From: Marivita sp. | GTDB lineage: Bacteria > Pseudomonadota > Alphaproteobacteria > Rhodobacterales > Rhodobacteraceae | Assembly: GCF_020055635.1 (NCBI RefSeq) | Contig: NZ_JAIPUT010000029.1 | Coordinates: 1 to 53,038 of the forward strand | Reading direction: 5' to 3' | Length of the DNA stretch: 53,038 nucleotides | In this document: in pieces, positions 7,992-17,138 of the stretch | Numbering within the stretch: the first letter of the stretch is position 1 | Layout: the number at the start of each line of letters is the position of its first letter | Notes under the pieces: model-generated | The model's input: the letters and a program-made list of their open reading frames with translations, nothing else | Databases searched by the model: none | Told to the model about the DNA's origin: nothing | Translations under genes and position numbers: made by a program

Positions 7992-10900
7992 ATGAGCACC
8001 CGCGTTCAAACCCAGGGCCGCCTGATCAATCGCGACCGTCCCGTGTCCTTCAAGTTCAACGGCGCGCTCCTGAAGGGTTGTCAGGGCGACACGCTCGCCT
8101 CCGCGCTACTGGCCAATGACCAGATGCTGATGGGCCGCAGCTTCAAGTACCACCGGCCGCGCGGCGTCGTGGCGTCGGGATCGGAAGAACCCAACGCCTT
8201 GGTGGGGCTGGGCGAGGGTAATCGCTTCGAGCCGAACCAGCGCGCCACCACAACCGAGATTTTCCACGGCCTGACCGCGACCAGCCAGAACCACTGGCCG
8301 TCGCTGAACTACGATGTGGGCATCGTCAACAACACGCTCTCGCGGTTCCTGAGCGCGGGCTTCTACTACAAGATGTTCATCCATCCGCGCCCGTTCTGGA
8401 AACACGTCTACGAGCCGTTCATCCGCCATTCCGCCGGTCTTGGCAAAGCGCCTGACAAAGACGCCCGCGATGCCGACCGCTACGAGCATTTCTATGCCTT
8501 CACCGACGTGCTGGTGATCGGCGGCGGTGTTGCCGGTCTGCAATCCGCGCTGACCGCGGCGCGCGCCGGGGCCAAGGTGTTGCTTTTGGAACAGACCGCC
8601 CATCTGGGAGGCCGCGCGCCGGTTGATGGCGGCACGATCGACGGGATGGATCCGGACGCATGGGTCACCAAGGCCCGCGAAGAACTGGACGCGCTGCCCA
8701 ATGCGCAGATCCGCACCCGCACCATGGGGGCCGGGGTTTACGATCACGGCTACGTGCTGGGCTATGAACGCCTGACCGATCACGCGCCTGAAATGGCGGG
8801 CCCGCGCCACCGCCTCTGGCGCATCCGCGCGGCACAGGTCATCACCGCGACAGGGGCCATCGAACGCCCGCTCTCCTTTGCGGGCAACGACATTCCCGGC
8901 GTGATGCTGGCCTCCGCCGTGCGCGACTACCTCGTCAATTTCGGCGTCAGCCCCGGCGATCGCACCGTTGTCGTGACCAACAACGACGACGCCTACCGCA
9001 CCGCCATCGCGCTGGTGCAGGCCGGTCTCAAGGTGCCCGCGATCCTCGATGCCCGTCCCGAAGGCGGCGGCGCGCTGATGGAGGAGGCCAAGGCGCTTGG
9101 CATCGGGGTCGAAACCGGCGCGGCGGCGGTCAAGGTCAAGGGCGCGAAACGCGTGCATTCCGTCTGTCGCGGTGTGCAGGCAGGCGAAGGCGAGGTGCTT
9201 GAAGAGATCTTCTGCGATGCTGTCGCCATGTCCGGCGGCTGGTCGCCCGTGGTGCATCTGTGGTCCCATTGCGGTGGCAAGCTGAATTGGGATGCGGCCC
9301 AGGCTGCCTTCCGCCCGGATCATACCCGCGCGCCGACCAGCCATGATGGCAACCCGTTCGTGATCACCGCTGGATCAGCGGATGGCGAAATGCATCTGAA
9401 CAACGTCCTGCAAAACGCTGCAAACGCCGGGAAAACCGCCGCCCAAAGGGCCGGTTTCGACAGCGGCGACATCGACGCCCCAGGTGCAGATGCGCCCGAT
9501 GAGGCACCCTTGGTCCCGGTCTGGATGATGCCGCAGGGCGCCAAGAAAGAGCTGCGCATGAAAGCGTGGCTGGATTACCAGAACGACGTCAAGGTGTCCG
9601 ATGTGCAGCTTGCTGCGCAGGAGGGCTTTGAATCCGTCGAGCATACCAAGCGGTATACCACGCTTGGCATGGCGACCGATCAGGGAAAGCTAAGCAACAT
9701 CAATGGCCTCGCGACACTTGCGAATGCATTGGGTGAAGATATCCCGCAGGTCGGCACCACCACGTTCCGGCCGCCCTATACCCCCATCTCGATGGGTGCG
9801 ATCGCAGGCGAGGCGCGCGGCGAGATCTTTCAGCCGATCCGCAAGACGCCGATGCACGACTGGCACGAAGCCAACGGCGCGCATTGGGAACCGGTCGGCC
9901 ATTGGCGGCGCCCCTATGCCTTCCCGAAATCGGGCGAGAGCGTCAAGGACGCGGTCCACCGCGAGGTGTTGGCCACCCGCAACAGCCTCGGTCTGCTCGA
10001 CGCCTCGACCCTTGGCAAGATCATCGTCAAGGGTCCCGACGCGGGCCGCTTCCTCGACATGCTCTACACCAACATGATGAGCACGCTGAAAGTCGGCAAA
10101 TGCCGCTACGGCCTGATGTGCACCGAAAACGGATTTCTGACCGATGACGGCGTGGTTGCGCGCATCGACGAGGACACGTTTCTTTGCCACACCACCACCG
10201 GCGGCGCGGATCGCATCCATGCCCATATGGAGGAATGGCTGCAAACCGAATGGTGGGATTTCAAGGTCTGGACCGTCAACGCGACCGAGCAATTGGCACA
10301 GGTCGCCGTTGTTGGCCCCAACGCCCGCAAGCTGCTGGAAAAACTGGGCGGCATGGACGTTTCGAAAGAAAACCTCGCCTTCATGGAATGGAAGGACGGC
10401 GAATTGGCCGGCTTCCCGGTGCGCGTCTACCGCATCTCCTTCTCGGGCGAACTCAGTTACGAAATCGCCGTGCCCGCCAATCTGGGCCGCGCCTTCTGGG
10501 ACAAGCTGCTCGAAGCCGGACAAGAGTGGAACATCACCCCCTATGGCACCGAGGCGCTGCACATCATGCGCGCCGAAAAGGGCTTTATCATGATCGGGGA
10601 TGAAACCGACGGCACGGTGATCCCGCAGGATCTGGGCCTCGACTGGGCGATCTCGAAGAAGAAAGACGACTATATCGGAAAGCGCGCGCAGGCGCGGTCG
10701 CACATGACCGATCCGAGGCGCTGGAAGCTGGTAGGTCTGGAAACACTGAACGGGTCGACCCTGATGGACGGGGCCTACGCGATTGCCGCAGGCACAAACG
10801 AAAACGGCCAGCGCAACACGCAAGGGCGCGTCACCTCGACATATCACAGCCCCACATTGGGCAAGGGCATCGCGATGGGTCTGGTGCTTGACGGTCCTGA

Positions 10901-11009
10901 TCGCATGGGCGAGGTGATCGAATTCACCGCTGGCGGTGACGACACCATCAAGGCGAAAATCGTGAACGCGGTCTTCTTTGATCCGGACGGGGAGAAGCAG
11001 AATGTCTGA
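7992..11009 (+). CDS. soxA: Sarcosine oxidase subunit alpha
   Basis: 1005 residues, normal for the alpha subunit. Domains in order: an N-terminal ferredoxin-like fold (about 10-95) without the four Fe-S cysteines, an NAD-binding pyridine nucleotide-disulfide-type domain with VIGGGVAGLQSA (about 175-186), an insert, and a C-terminal aminomethyltransferase (GcvT-like) folate-binding module (about 615-1000), including the MHDWHEANGAHWEPVGHW entry segment. It binds NAD and tetrahydrofolate and channels the methylene group. The stop overlaps the soxG start by 8 nt. Confidence 0.95.
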   Translation: MSTRVQTQGRLINRDRPVSFKFNGALLKGCQGDTLASALLANDQMLMGRSFKYHRPRGVVASGSEEPNALVGLGEGNRFEPNQRATTTEIFHGLTATSQNHWPSLNYDVGIVNNTLSRFLSAGFYYKMFIHPRPFWKHVYEPFIRHSAGLGKAPDKDARDADRYEHFYAFTDVLVIGGGVAGLQSALTAARAGAKVLLLEQTAHLGGRAPVDGGTIDGMDPDAWVTKAREELDALPNAQIRTRTMGAGVYDHGYVLGYERLTDHAPEMAGPRHRLWRIRAAQVITATGAIERPLSFAGNDIPGVMLASAVRDYLVNFGVSPGDRTVVVTNNDDAYRTAIALVQAGLKVPAILDARPEGGGALMEEAKALGIGVETGAAAVKVKGAKRVHSVCRGVQAGEGEVLEEIFCDAVAMSGGWSPVVHLWSHCGGKLNWDAAQAAFRPDHTRAPTSHDGNPFVITAGSADGEMHLNNVLQNAANAGKTAAQRAGFDSGDIDAPGADAPDEAPLVPVWMMPQGAKKELRMKAWLDYQNDVKVSDVQLAAQEGFESVEHTKRYTTLGMATDQGKLSNINGLATLANALGEDIPQVGTTTFRPPYTPISMGAIAGEARGEIFQPIRKTPMHDWHEANGAHWEPVGHWRRPYAFPKSGESVKDAVHREVLATRNSLGLLDASTLGKIIVKGPDAGRFLDMLYTNMMSTLKVGKCRYGLMCTENGFLTDDGVVARIDEDTFLCHTTTGGADRIHAHMEEWLQTEWWDFKVWTVNATEQLAQVAVVGPNARKLLEKLGGMDVSKENLAFMEWKDGELAGFPVRVYRISFSGELSYEIAVPANLGRAFWDKLLEAGQEWNITPYGTEALHIMRAEKGFIMIGDETDGTVIPQDLGLDWAISKKKDDYIGKRAQARSHMTDPRRWKLVGLETLNGSTLMDGAYAIAAGTNENGQRNTQGRVTSTYHSPTLGKGIAMGLVLDGPDRMGEVIEFTAGGDDTIKAKIVNAVFFDPDGEKQNV

Positions 11010-11574
11010 CGTGCAACTGGCGCTTGGCGGCGCATCTTTCGACGGTCTCGTGCAGGTCGAAGAACTGGCCGGGCAGGGCATGATCACCCTGCGAGGCGAC
11101 CTGACCGACGACGCCATCGTCACCGCCGTCAGGGACGTCTTCGGCGTGACCCTGCCGGGCATACGCGAAACCGCCATCGACGGTGCGCAGGGCGCGCTAT
11201 GGATGTCCCCCGACGAAGCCCTGTTGCTGTGCCCCGCTGACCTGGCCCGACAAAAAACCGATGACCTTTCGGCCAAACTGCAAGGCGCACATGCGCTGGT
11301 GGTCAATGTCTCGGACGCCCGCGCGGTGTTCCGGCTCAAGGGCACGATGCTGCGCGAGGTGATCGCCAAGCTGGCCCCGGTCGACATGAGCCCGGGCGCC
11401 TTTGGGCCCGGCATGGTCCGCCGGACCCGCATGGCACAGGTCGCTGCCGCGTTCTGGATGGACGATGCCAGCACGGCACGCATCGTCTGCTTCCGGTCGG
11501 TCGCGGCCTACATGTTCGGTCTTCTGAGCATATCGGCCGATGAGGCATCTGCCGTGAACCATTTCACCCGCTGA
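11002..11574 (+). CDS. soxG: Sarcosine oxidase subunit gamma
   Basis: 190 residues. The gamma subunit completes the alpha-beta-gamma-delta enzyme and resembles a GcvT-type fold. Seen: EALLLCPA, HALVVNVSDARAVFRLKG, LAPVDMSPGAFGPGMVRRTRMAQVAAAFW and VAAYMFGLL, all typical of SoxG. The start overlaps soxA by 8 nt, which implies strong translational coupling. It is the last gene of the sox operon; the usual folate genes of other species are not adjacent. Confidence 0.9.
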   Translation: MSDVQLALGGASFDGLVQVEELAGQGMITLRGDLTDDAIVTAVRDVFGVTLPGIRETAIDGAQGALWMSPDEALLLCPADLARQKTDDLSAKLQGAHALVVNVSDARAVFRLKGTMLREVIAKLAPVDMSPGAFGPGMVRRTRMAQVAAAFWMDDASTARIVCFRSVAAYMFGLLSISADEASAVNHFTR

Positions 11575-11612
11575 CGCGTTGACCGACGGACAGGCGGGTA
11601 AAATCCCCGATT

Positions 11613-11646
11613 GGTGCACCGGCGGGCTTGACCTTGCCGGTGCGCC
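11613..11646. promoter_or_regulatory. Inverted repeat between soxG and sodB
   Basis: GGTGCACCGGC (11613-11623) and GCCGGTGCGCC (11636-11646) match at 10 of 11 positions around a 12-nt loop that contains TTGACC, a possible -35 element of sodB. It could be an operator, or the 3' end structure of the sox transcript. There is no T-run. Confidence 0.35.
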
Positions 11647-11695
11647 ACATCAGGTATGCCTGTGTAATATGACGCACCAACGAGGGGACACCAAC

Positions 11696-12304
11696 ATGGC
11701 TTTCGAACTTCCTGATCTGCCCTACGCCCATGACGCGCTGGCAAACAAGGGCATGTCCAAAGAGACGCTCGAGTATCACCACGACATCCACCACAAGGCC
11801 TATGTCGATAATGGCAACAAGGCGCTGTCGGGCACCGAGTGGGAGGGAAAATCCCTCGAAGAGATCATCAAGGGAACCTATGATCCCAACGCCGTGGCGC
11901 AGAACGGCATCTTCAACAACATCAGCCAGCTTTGGAATCACAACCAATTCTGGGAAATGATGGGACCGGGCGACAACAAGATGCCCGGCGACCTGGAATC
12001 CCGCATTTCCGACGCGTTCGGCTCGGTCGAGAAGTTCAAGGAAGACTTTTCCGCCGCGGGTGCGGGGCAGTTCGGGTCCGGCTGGGCGTGGCTTGTCGTG
12101 GACAAGGACGGTTCGCTCAAGATCACCAAGACCGAAAACGGCGTGAACCCGGTCTGTTTCGACCAGACCGCGCTTCTGGGCTGCGACGTATGGGAACATT
12201 CCTACTACATCGATTTCCGCAACAAGCGCCCGGCCTACCTGGCGAACTTCCTCGACAACCTGGTCAACTGGGAAAACGTGGCAGAGCGTCTGTCCAAGGC
12301 CTGA
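11696..12304 (+). CDS. sodB: Iron superoxide dismutase
   Basis: 202 residues. Converts superoxide to H2O2 and O2 in the cytoplasm. Metal ligands by alignment to known FeSOD: His28 (EYHHDIHH), His82 (LWNHNQFW), Asp164 and His168 (DVWEHSYYIDF). Gln78 before the second ligand His is at the Fe-type position. A GAGGGGA ribosome binding site precedes the ATG. It follows the H2O2-producing sarcosine oxidase operon but has its own terminator and probably its own promoter. Confidence 0.93.
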   Translation: MAFELPDLPYAHDALANKGMSKETLEYHHDIHHKAYVDNGNKALSGTEWEGKSLEEIIKGTYDPNAVAQNGIFNNISQLWNHNQFWEMMGPGDNKMPGDLESRISDAFGSVEKFKEDFSAAGAGQFGSGWAWLVVDKDGSLKITKTENGVNPVCFDQTALLGCDVWEHSYYIDFRNKRPAYLANFLDNLVNWENVAERLSKA

Positions 12305-12325
12305 CCGGTTTAGAAATCTTGTTGG

Positions 12326-12352
12326 AAAGCCCTGCCACTCGGCGGGGCTTTT
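12326..12352 (+). terminator. Rho-independent terminator of sodB
   Basis: AAAGCCCTGCC (12326-12336), loop ACTC, GGCGGGGCTTT (12341-12351): an 11-bp stem with one G-T pair, ending in a short T tract. Confidence 0.85.
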
Positions 12353-12497
12353 CCGTTTCCGACCGTCAACGCGCCCTCTTGGGTGCTGCCGCGACGAAAC
12401 CGTACGCGCCGGAGTTGCGGGCTGGAACTTTTGTGTCGTCTCCCGTGTTCCCCCTCGCAAGCTTTGTTCGCAGGCGACCATTGCAAGCCATGGGGAG

Positions 12498-13202
12498 ATG
12501 CCGGTGCCGGTCATTCTGGAAAACCACAAGATAGCCTTTTTCAATGTTCCCAAGGCGGCAAGCACCTCCGTCAAACACGCCTTTCATGTTGTATTGTACG
12601 GCAAGCCCTATGATCCGGCCGATTATGGCGGACGCAATATCCACAAGCTCTACAAGGTGAAAATCCCGGTCACGCGCGAGGATATCGAGGCGCTGCACGG
12701 CTATTGGAAATTCACGATCGTGCGCGATCCGGCAAAACGTATCCTGTCGGCCTACAGCAACCGGGTTCTGCACCACCGGGACATGCAGAAGATGCCGCGG
12801 GCCCGATTGCGCGCGGCAATGCGTGGCCTGTCCCTGACCCCGTCGATCGACGTCTTTCTGCGCAAGCTCGAGAAGTACCGCGCGTTTTCGCACTCCATTC
12901 GCAGCCATACCGACCCGGTCAGCACCTATGTCGGCCCCGATCTTGCGCTTCTCGATGCGGTGTACCGCACGGACGAGCTTCCGCGCCTCGCCGCGGACCT
13001 GTCAGCGCGGATCGGGCAGACTGTCGAGATCCCGCATACCCAGACCGGCGGTCCGAAAATCGGGGTCGAAGATCTCGGCCCGGAGAGTTTTGAGCGCCTC
13101 ATGGCGTATACGGCACCGGAATATGATTTCCTCGACGGGTATTATGCGCGTCCGGTGCGCCACGAAACCGAGATGAACGCGCGCGTGAAAACGCCCGCCT
13201 GA
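12498..13202 (+). CDS. Sulfotransferase-family protein
   Basis: 234 residues. Transfers sulfate from PAPS to an unknown, probably carbohydrate or lipid, acceptor. Seen: the 5'-phosphosulfate-binding NVPKAASTSV (about 16-25) and the 3'-phosphate-binding IVRDPAKRILSAYSNRV (about 74-90), as in the Sulfotransfer_2 family; no transmembrane segment. The ATG at 12498 is very close to GGGGAG; a GTG at 12504 has better spacing and would only drop two residues. It is monocistronic between terminator-flanked sodB and a transporter gene, with no glycan cluster next to it. Confidence 0.8.
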   Translation: MPVPVILENHKIAFFNVPKAASTSVKHAFHVVLYGKPYDPADYGGRNIHKLYKVKIPVTREDIEALHGYWKFTIVRDPAKRILSAYSNRVLHHRDMQKMPRARLRAAMRGLSLTPSIDVFLRKLEKYRAFSHSIRSHTDPVSTYVGPDLALLDAVYRTDELPRLAADLSARIGQTVEIPHTQTGGPKIGVEDLGPESFERLMAYTAPEYDFLDGYYARPVRHETEMNARVKTPA

Positions 13203-13344
13203 CGCGCCTTCGCCGGTCACCGGCCGCGTCGCGCTGTCCGGGACCCATCCTGCAATAAAGAACCACGCAAAGCCTTCGAGGCTCAGGCTCGGTGCTCTTG
13301 CCCAATGCCGCGCATCCCAGTAGGGCGTGGGTGAAGGAGCCCCG

Positions 13345-14295
13345 ATGACCGAAACGAAAAAAGGCGTATTCGCCCTTGTCGCCGCCTGCACGATCTGGGG
13401 CCTGTCGCCGCTTTTCTACAAGGCGCTGAGCGATATCGCCCCGCTCGAGGTCCTGGCGCACCGCACCTTGTGGTCCTGCGCCTTCTTTACCGGGGTCCTG
13501 GCCCTGCAAGGGCGGCTTCGCGCCCTGTGGCATGCGGTTTCGTCCCTTGCATCGGTGCGCGTGATCGCGCTGGCGGCGGTGCTGATCTCGACCAACTGGT
13601 TCCTTTTCATCTATTCGGTCTTCGTGAGCCGGGCCACCGAAGCCTCGATGGGGTACTATATCTTTCCGCTTGTCGCCGTGCTGCTGGGGCGGATCGTGCT
13701 TGGCGAGACGCTCAGCCGCGCCCAGTGGATCGCCATCACGCTGGCGACGGTCGCCGTGCTGTCGCTGACCATCGGCCTGCAGATCGTGCCGTGGATTTCG
13801 CTGGTTCTGGCCACGACGTTCGGGCTTTACGGCCTGATCAAGAAACGGCTCGATCTGGGGCCCGTGGTGTCGGTCACGGCCGAGGTGCTGCTGCTGTCGC
13901 CGCTTGCCGCGGGGTGGTTGATCTTCCTGCATTCCGGGCAGGGCGGGGTCTACGGTGAAGACGCGGTTCAAACGGCGCTGCTGATGACCTCCGGGCCGAT
14001 CACCGCCTTGCCGCTGATCCTGTTCTCCTACGGCGCGCGGCGCTTGACGATGTCGACGGTGGGGATCGTGCAATACATCAATCCGACCTTGCAGTTCTTC
14101 TGTGCCGTGCTGATCTTCGGTGAACCCTTCGGCCCGATCCACCTGGTCGCCTTCGCCCTGATCTGGACCGCCCTCGCGATCTATTCCGGGAGCGCCTATG
14201 GTCAGGACAGGGCGCGGCGCAGGGCGGTCATGGTGTCGGAAGCCGAGGTGGTCGTCGCCACGAACTCGAGCAGCGATGCCCCGGCAAAACCCTGA
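13345..14295 (+). CDS. rarD: RarD-type EamA/DMT-family transporter
   Basis: 316 residues with about ten transmembrane segments. Seen: CTIWGLSPLFYKAL at the N-terminus, the EVLAHRTLWS motif typical of RarD proteins, TNWFLFIYSV and GIVQYINPTLQF. The substrate of RarD is not well established (the name comes from chloramphenicol phenotypes). The ATG at 13345 has AAGGAG 5 nt upstream. The last about 30 residues are hydrophilic and are read through the antisense of the convergent LOG gene, a 94-bp tail-to-tail overlap. Confidence 0.85.
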   Translation: MTETKKGVFALVAACTIWGLSPLFYKALSDIAPLEVLAHRTLWSCAFFTGVLALQGRLRALWHAVSSLASVRVIALAAVLISTNWFLFIYSVFVSRATEASMGYYIFPLVAVLLGRIVLGETLSRAQWIAITLATVAVLSLTIGLQIVPWISLVLATTFGLYGLIKKRLDLGPVVSVTAEVLLLSPLAAGWLIFLHSGQGGVYGEDAVQTALLMTSGPITALPLILFSYGARRLTMSTVGIVQYINPTLQFFCAVLIFGEPFGPIHLVAFALIWTALAIYSGSAYGQDRARRRAVMVSEAEVVVATNSSSDAPAKP

Positions 14296-14753
14296 TCGAC
14301 CACGTGATCCATCAACGCCGTGAGCGGTGCCCAGTAATTGTCGACACTCAGCAGGATGATCGGCTTGGCGTGAAGCCCAAGCTGGCGCCAGGTCAGCACC
14401 TCGAAGAATTCATCCAGCGATCCGGCCCCGCCGGGCAGCACCACGATGGCATCGGCATTCATCAGCATGACCTTCTTGCGCTCATGCATGGTTTCGGTAA
14501 CGATGAACCGCGTCAGATCGGTCTTGCCGACCTCCAGTTCCAGAAGATGCGTCGGAATCACTCCGAACGTGTCTCCGCCCGCGTCCTTGGCCGCCCGTGC
14601 AACGGTGCCCATCAGGCCGACATCGCCCGCGCCATAGACCAGGCGCCAGCCGGTTTCGGCGATGGCGCGCCCAAGGGTCTCTGCCTCGCGGGCATAAGCC
14701 GGATTCTGCCCCGGACGTGAGCCGCAATAGACACATATGGATTTCGAGATCAT
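14202..14753 (-). CDS. LOG-family protein (putative nucleotide phosphoribohydrolase)
   Basis: 183 residues. The family cleaves ribose 5'-phosphate from nucleoside monophosphates or cytokinin nucleotides. Seen: SICVYCGSRPG at the N-terminus, LVYGAGDVGLMG, TETMHERKKVM with the conserved Arg/Lys pair, and PGGAGSLDEFFEVLTW, the PGGxGTxxE signature with Ser for Thr. AAGGAT lies 8 nt before the ATG. It converges with and overlaps rarD, and it is divergent from the LysM gene. Confidence 0.88.
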   Translation of the reverse strand: MISKSICVYCGSRPGQNPAYAREAETLGRAIAETGWRLVYGAGDVGLMGTVARAAKDAGGDTFGVIPTHLLELEVGKTDLTRFIVTETMHERKKVMLMNADAIVVLPGGAGSLDEFFEVLTWRQLGLHAKPIILLSVDNYWAPLTALMDHVVDQGFAGASLLEFVATTTSASDTMTALRRALS

Positions 14754-14826
14754 GGGCGGTATCCTTGACAAGGCTTGGGAAGTTGCCTCGTGATACGCGC
14801 GTTGATAGAGACGCTCAACTGCGCGA

Positions 14827-16320
14827 ATGGCAAAACGCCGTTCGGTCATGGACATCTGGAGTGAGATGCGCAAATCCGATTTTGCATACGGCACGTCCGG
14901 GCTTGTTCTGGGCGGAGTGGCGGCGGTTGGGGCCGTTGTCCTGGGCCTGTACCTGAGCAGGTCCCTGTTCCCCGAGTCATCGCCAGAGGCGCGTGTCACG
15001 CAAACGCCTGCCGAACCTGAAACCGACCGCTCCGCGACAGCTCCCGCCACCACGACTGACCCAGCTGATCCCGCCCCCGAGACCGCCGCCCCGGCGGTGG
15101 ACCCGCGAACTTCGGATGCCGATGCTGCCAGCGCAGAGGAGACCGAGGGCCAGGGACCGGAGGAGGGCGCGCCGGAGCCTGTTGCGCCGGAGCCGGTTGC
15201 ACCGGCGTTCGACATCGTGCGCGTGTCTCCCGACGGCCAGACGCTTGTCGCCGGTCGCGCACCCGGCGCGCGCGAGGTGACGGTTCTGGTCGATGGACAG
15301 GAAATGGGCCGCGCAGAGGTCGATGGGTCGGGAAAATTCGTGGCCTTCCTCGACCTGCCGGACAGCACCGACCCGCGGGTTGTCAACCTTGTCTCGGACG
15401 GTGAGGCGGGGCGGATCGAAAGCGACGACCAGGTCATCCTTGCCCCGGTCACCCGTGTTGCCGATGCGCCGCTTCCCGCCGAGGACGCGCCGGTTGCCGA
15501 AGTCGCCGAACCGGACGGTCCCGTGAATACCGCGGCCTTGCCCGAAAACGGCGCCGCGGATCAGACCGCGGTCGAGCCCGCCCTGGACATGGCGCCGGCA
15601 GACATCGCGGATGCCGACCCGACCCTCCCTCGGGACAGGGATCCTGTGACACAACAAGAGGCGCCCGACGTCACAACGGCCCTTTCCCAGCCGAATGTCG
15701 CCGCGCCGCAATCCGCAGCACCGGAGGTGCCGGTACCCGGCAGCCGCGTTGTCGCTCCGGAAAGTCCCGATGCGCCTTCCGCCCCCGCCGTCATCCTGTC
15801 GACCGAAGCGGGCGTGAACGTGCTGCAACCGGGTGGCACGCCGGCGCAACCGCTCGATCAGATCGCGCTGGATGCGATCACCTACGAAGATGCGGGCGAC
15901 GTGGCGCTGTCGGGGCGCGGCACGGCGACGGAATTCGTGCGCATCTATCTCGACAACCAGCCGATCCAGACCACGCGGGTCGGCACCGACGGGCAATGGC
16001 GCGCCGAACTGCCGGATGTGGACACTGGCACCTACACGCTGCGCGTCGATGCCGTCGATTCAGCAGGCACCGTCACGTCGCGGGTGGAAAGCCCGTTCCG
16101 ACGCGAAGATCCAGTGGCCCTGTCCGAAGCGGCCCAGCGGTCGGGTGGCCGGTCGGTCATCCAGTTGGTCACGGTGCAGCCCGGCAACACGCTCTGGGCG
16201 ATCGCCCGCGACCGTTACGGCGAAGGGCTGGCCTATGTGAAGGTCTTCGAGGCCAATCGCGACAGCATCCGCGACCCCGATCTGATCTACCCCGGGCAGG
16301 TCTTTTCGATCCCGGAATGA
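14827..16320 (+). CDS. LysM peptidoglycan-binding envelope protein with Ig-like repeats
   Basis: 497 residues. Seen: a short cytoplasmic N-terminus, one transmembrane helix (about 24-45), a long Pro/Ala/Glu/Asp-rich low-complexity region (50-125), a bacterial Ig-like module (about 128-205), a second acidic linker, a further Ig-like module (about 345-425) and a C-terminal LysM domain (about 445-497) with the VQPGNTLWAIARDRYG start and DLIYPGQVFSIPE end. It is anchored in the inner membrane and probably reaches peptidoglycan. A GTG or ATG slightly downstream (14848) could also serve as start. Catalytic domains are absent. Confidence 0.85.
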   Translation: MAKRRSVMDIWSEMRKSDFAYGTSGLVLGGVAAVGAVVLGLYLSRSLFPESSPEARVTQTPAEPETDRSATAPATTTDPADPAPETAAPAVDPRTSDADAASAEETEGQGPEEGAPEPVAPEPVAPAFDIVRVSPDGQTLVAGRAPGAREVTVLVDGQEMGRAEVDGSGKFVAFLDLPDSTDPRVVNLVSDGEAGRIESDDQVILAPVTRVADAPLPAEDAPVAEVAEPDGPVNTAALPENGAADQTAVEPALDMAPADIADADPTLPRDRDPVTQQEAPDVTTALSQPNVAAPQSAAPEVPVPGSRVVAPESPDAPSAPAVILSTEAGVNVLQPGGTPAQPLDQIALDAITYEDAGDVALSGRGTATEFVRIYLDNQPIQTTRVGTDGQWRAELPDVDTGTYTLRVDAVDSAGTVTSRVESPFRREDPVALSEAAQRSGGRSVIQLVTVQPGNTLWAIARDRYGEGLAYVKVFEANRDSIRDPDLIYPGQVFSIPE

Positions 16321-16488
16321 CCGCTCTGTCATGATCTTGTGATTTTCACCGCGTACCGCTGCGACATACACTGCATATTGTTGGGGTTGCCCAATCACTT
16401 CCGCGATATATAGTGTTACACAGAGATTGGGGCGGGGCTCCCGTCCTGACGCTGAAACAGGCAGACAGGGCAGGAGACGAATCCCCCG

Positions 16489-17073
16489 ATGGATGGCACT
16501 TTCAGAACAGCTTTTGTGCGCGAACCGGGCGCGTTGCGACACCACCCGGCGCTTGTGCTGAACGCGGATTACAGGCCCTTGTCCTATTATCCGCTCTCGC
16601 TTTGGCCCTGGCAGGATGCGGTGAAGGCGGCATTCCTCGACAGGGTGGATATCGTCGCCGAGTATGACGAGGTGGTCCGCAGCCCGTCGATGACGCTTCG
16701 AATACCAAGCGTCGTGGTGCTCAAGGATTACGTAAAACCGCAAAAGCGCGTGGCCTTCACGCGCTTTAATCTTTTCTTGAGGGACGAATTCCTGTGCCAG
16801 TATTGCGGCGCCAAGGGGGATCTGACCTTCGATCACGTGGTGCCGCGCGCCTCGGGCGGGATCACGTCCTGGGAAAACGTCGTTGCGGCCTGCGCGCCCT
16901 GCAACCTGCGAAAGGGATCCAAGAGCCTGCGACAGGCCGGGCTGTCCCTGCGCAAACCGCCGCGCCGTCCGGGGGCGCAGGAACTGCTGAACATGGGCCG
17001 CAAGTTCCCGCCCAACCATCTGCATGACAGCTGGATGGACTTTCTGTATTGGGACGCCGAACTGGAGGCGTGA
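16489..17073 (+). CDS. HNH endonuclease family protein
   Basis: 194 residues. Seen: FLCQYCGAKGDLTFDHVVPRASGG...WENVVAACAPCN, the His-Asn-His nuclease core with two CxxC zinc pairs (residues about 102-105 and 139-142), preceded by an about 95-residue N-terminal part (LNADYRPLSYYPLSLWPWQDAVKA). This architecture is widespread in alphaproteobacteria as a single chromosomal gene, not linked here to a restriction or phage module. The natural DNA substrate is unknown. Confidence 0.88.
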   Translation: MDGTFRTAFVREPGALRHHPALVLNADYRPLSYYPLSLWPWQDAVKAAFLDRVDIVAEYDEVVRSPSMTLRIPSVVVLKDYVKPQKRVAFTRFNLFLRDEFLCQYCGAKGDLTFDHVVPRASGGITSWENVVAACAPCNLRKGSKSLRQAGLSLRKPPRRPGAQELLNMGRKFPPNHLHDSWMDFLYWDAELEA

Positions 17074-17106
17074 CGCCGCCGCTGGGCGGGGAGGTGTAAA
17101 TCGACC

Positions 17107-17129
17107 CAAAGCATGCATTGCTTGCTTTG
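17107..17129. repeat. Short inverted repeat downstream of the HNH gene
   Basis: CAAAGCA (17107-17113) and TGCTTTG (17123-17129) with a 9-nt loop. There is no T-run. It lies next to the transposase remnant and might be a leftover end of that element or an mRNA-end structure. Confidence 0.35.
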
Positions 17130-17138
17130 CTCGACACT

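Noticed and set aside
9690-11483. A 597-codon open frame antisense to soxA and soxG
   Set aside because: A shadow frame; no recognisable domain and no ribosome binding site.
12465-12500. Repeat-like CGCAAGCTTTGTTCGCAGG before the sulfotransferase gene
   Set aside because: Too short and imperfect to call an operator.
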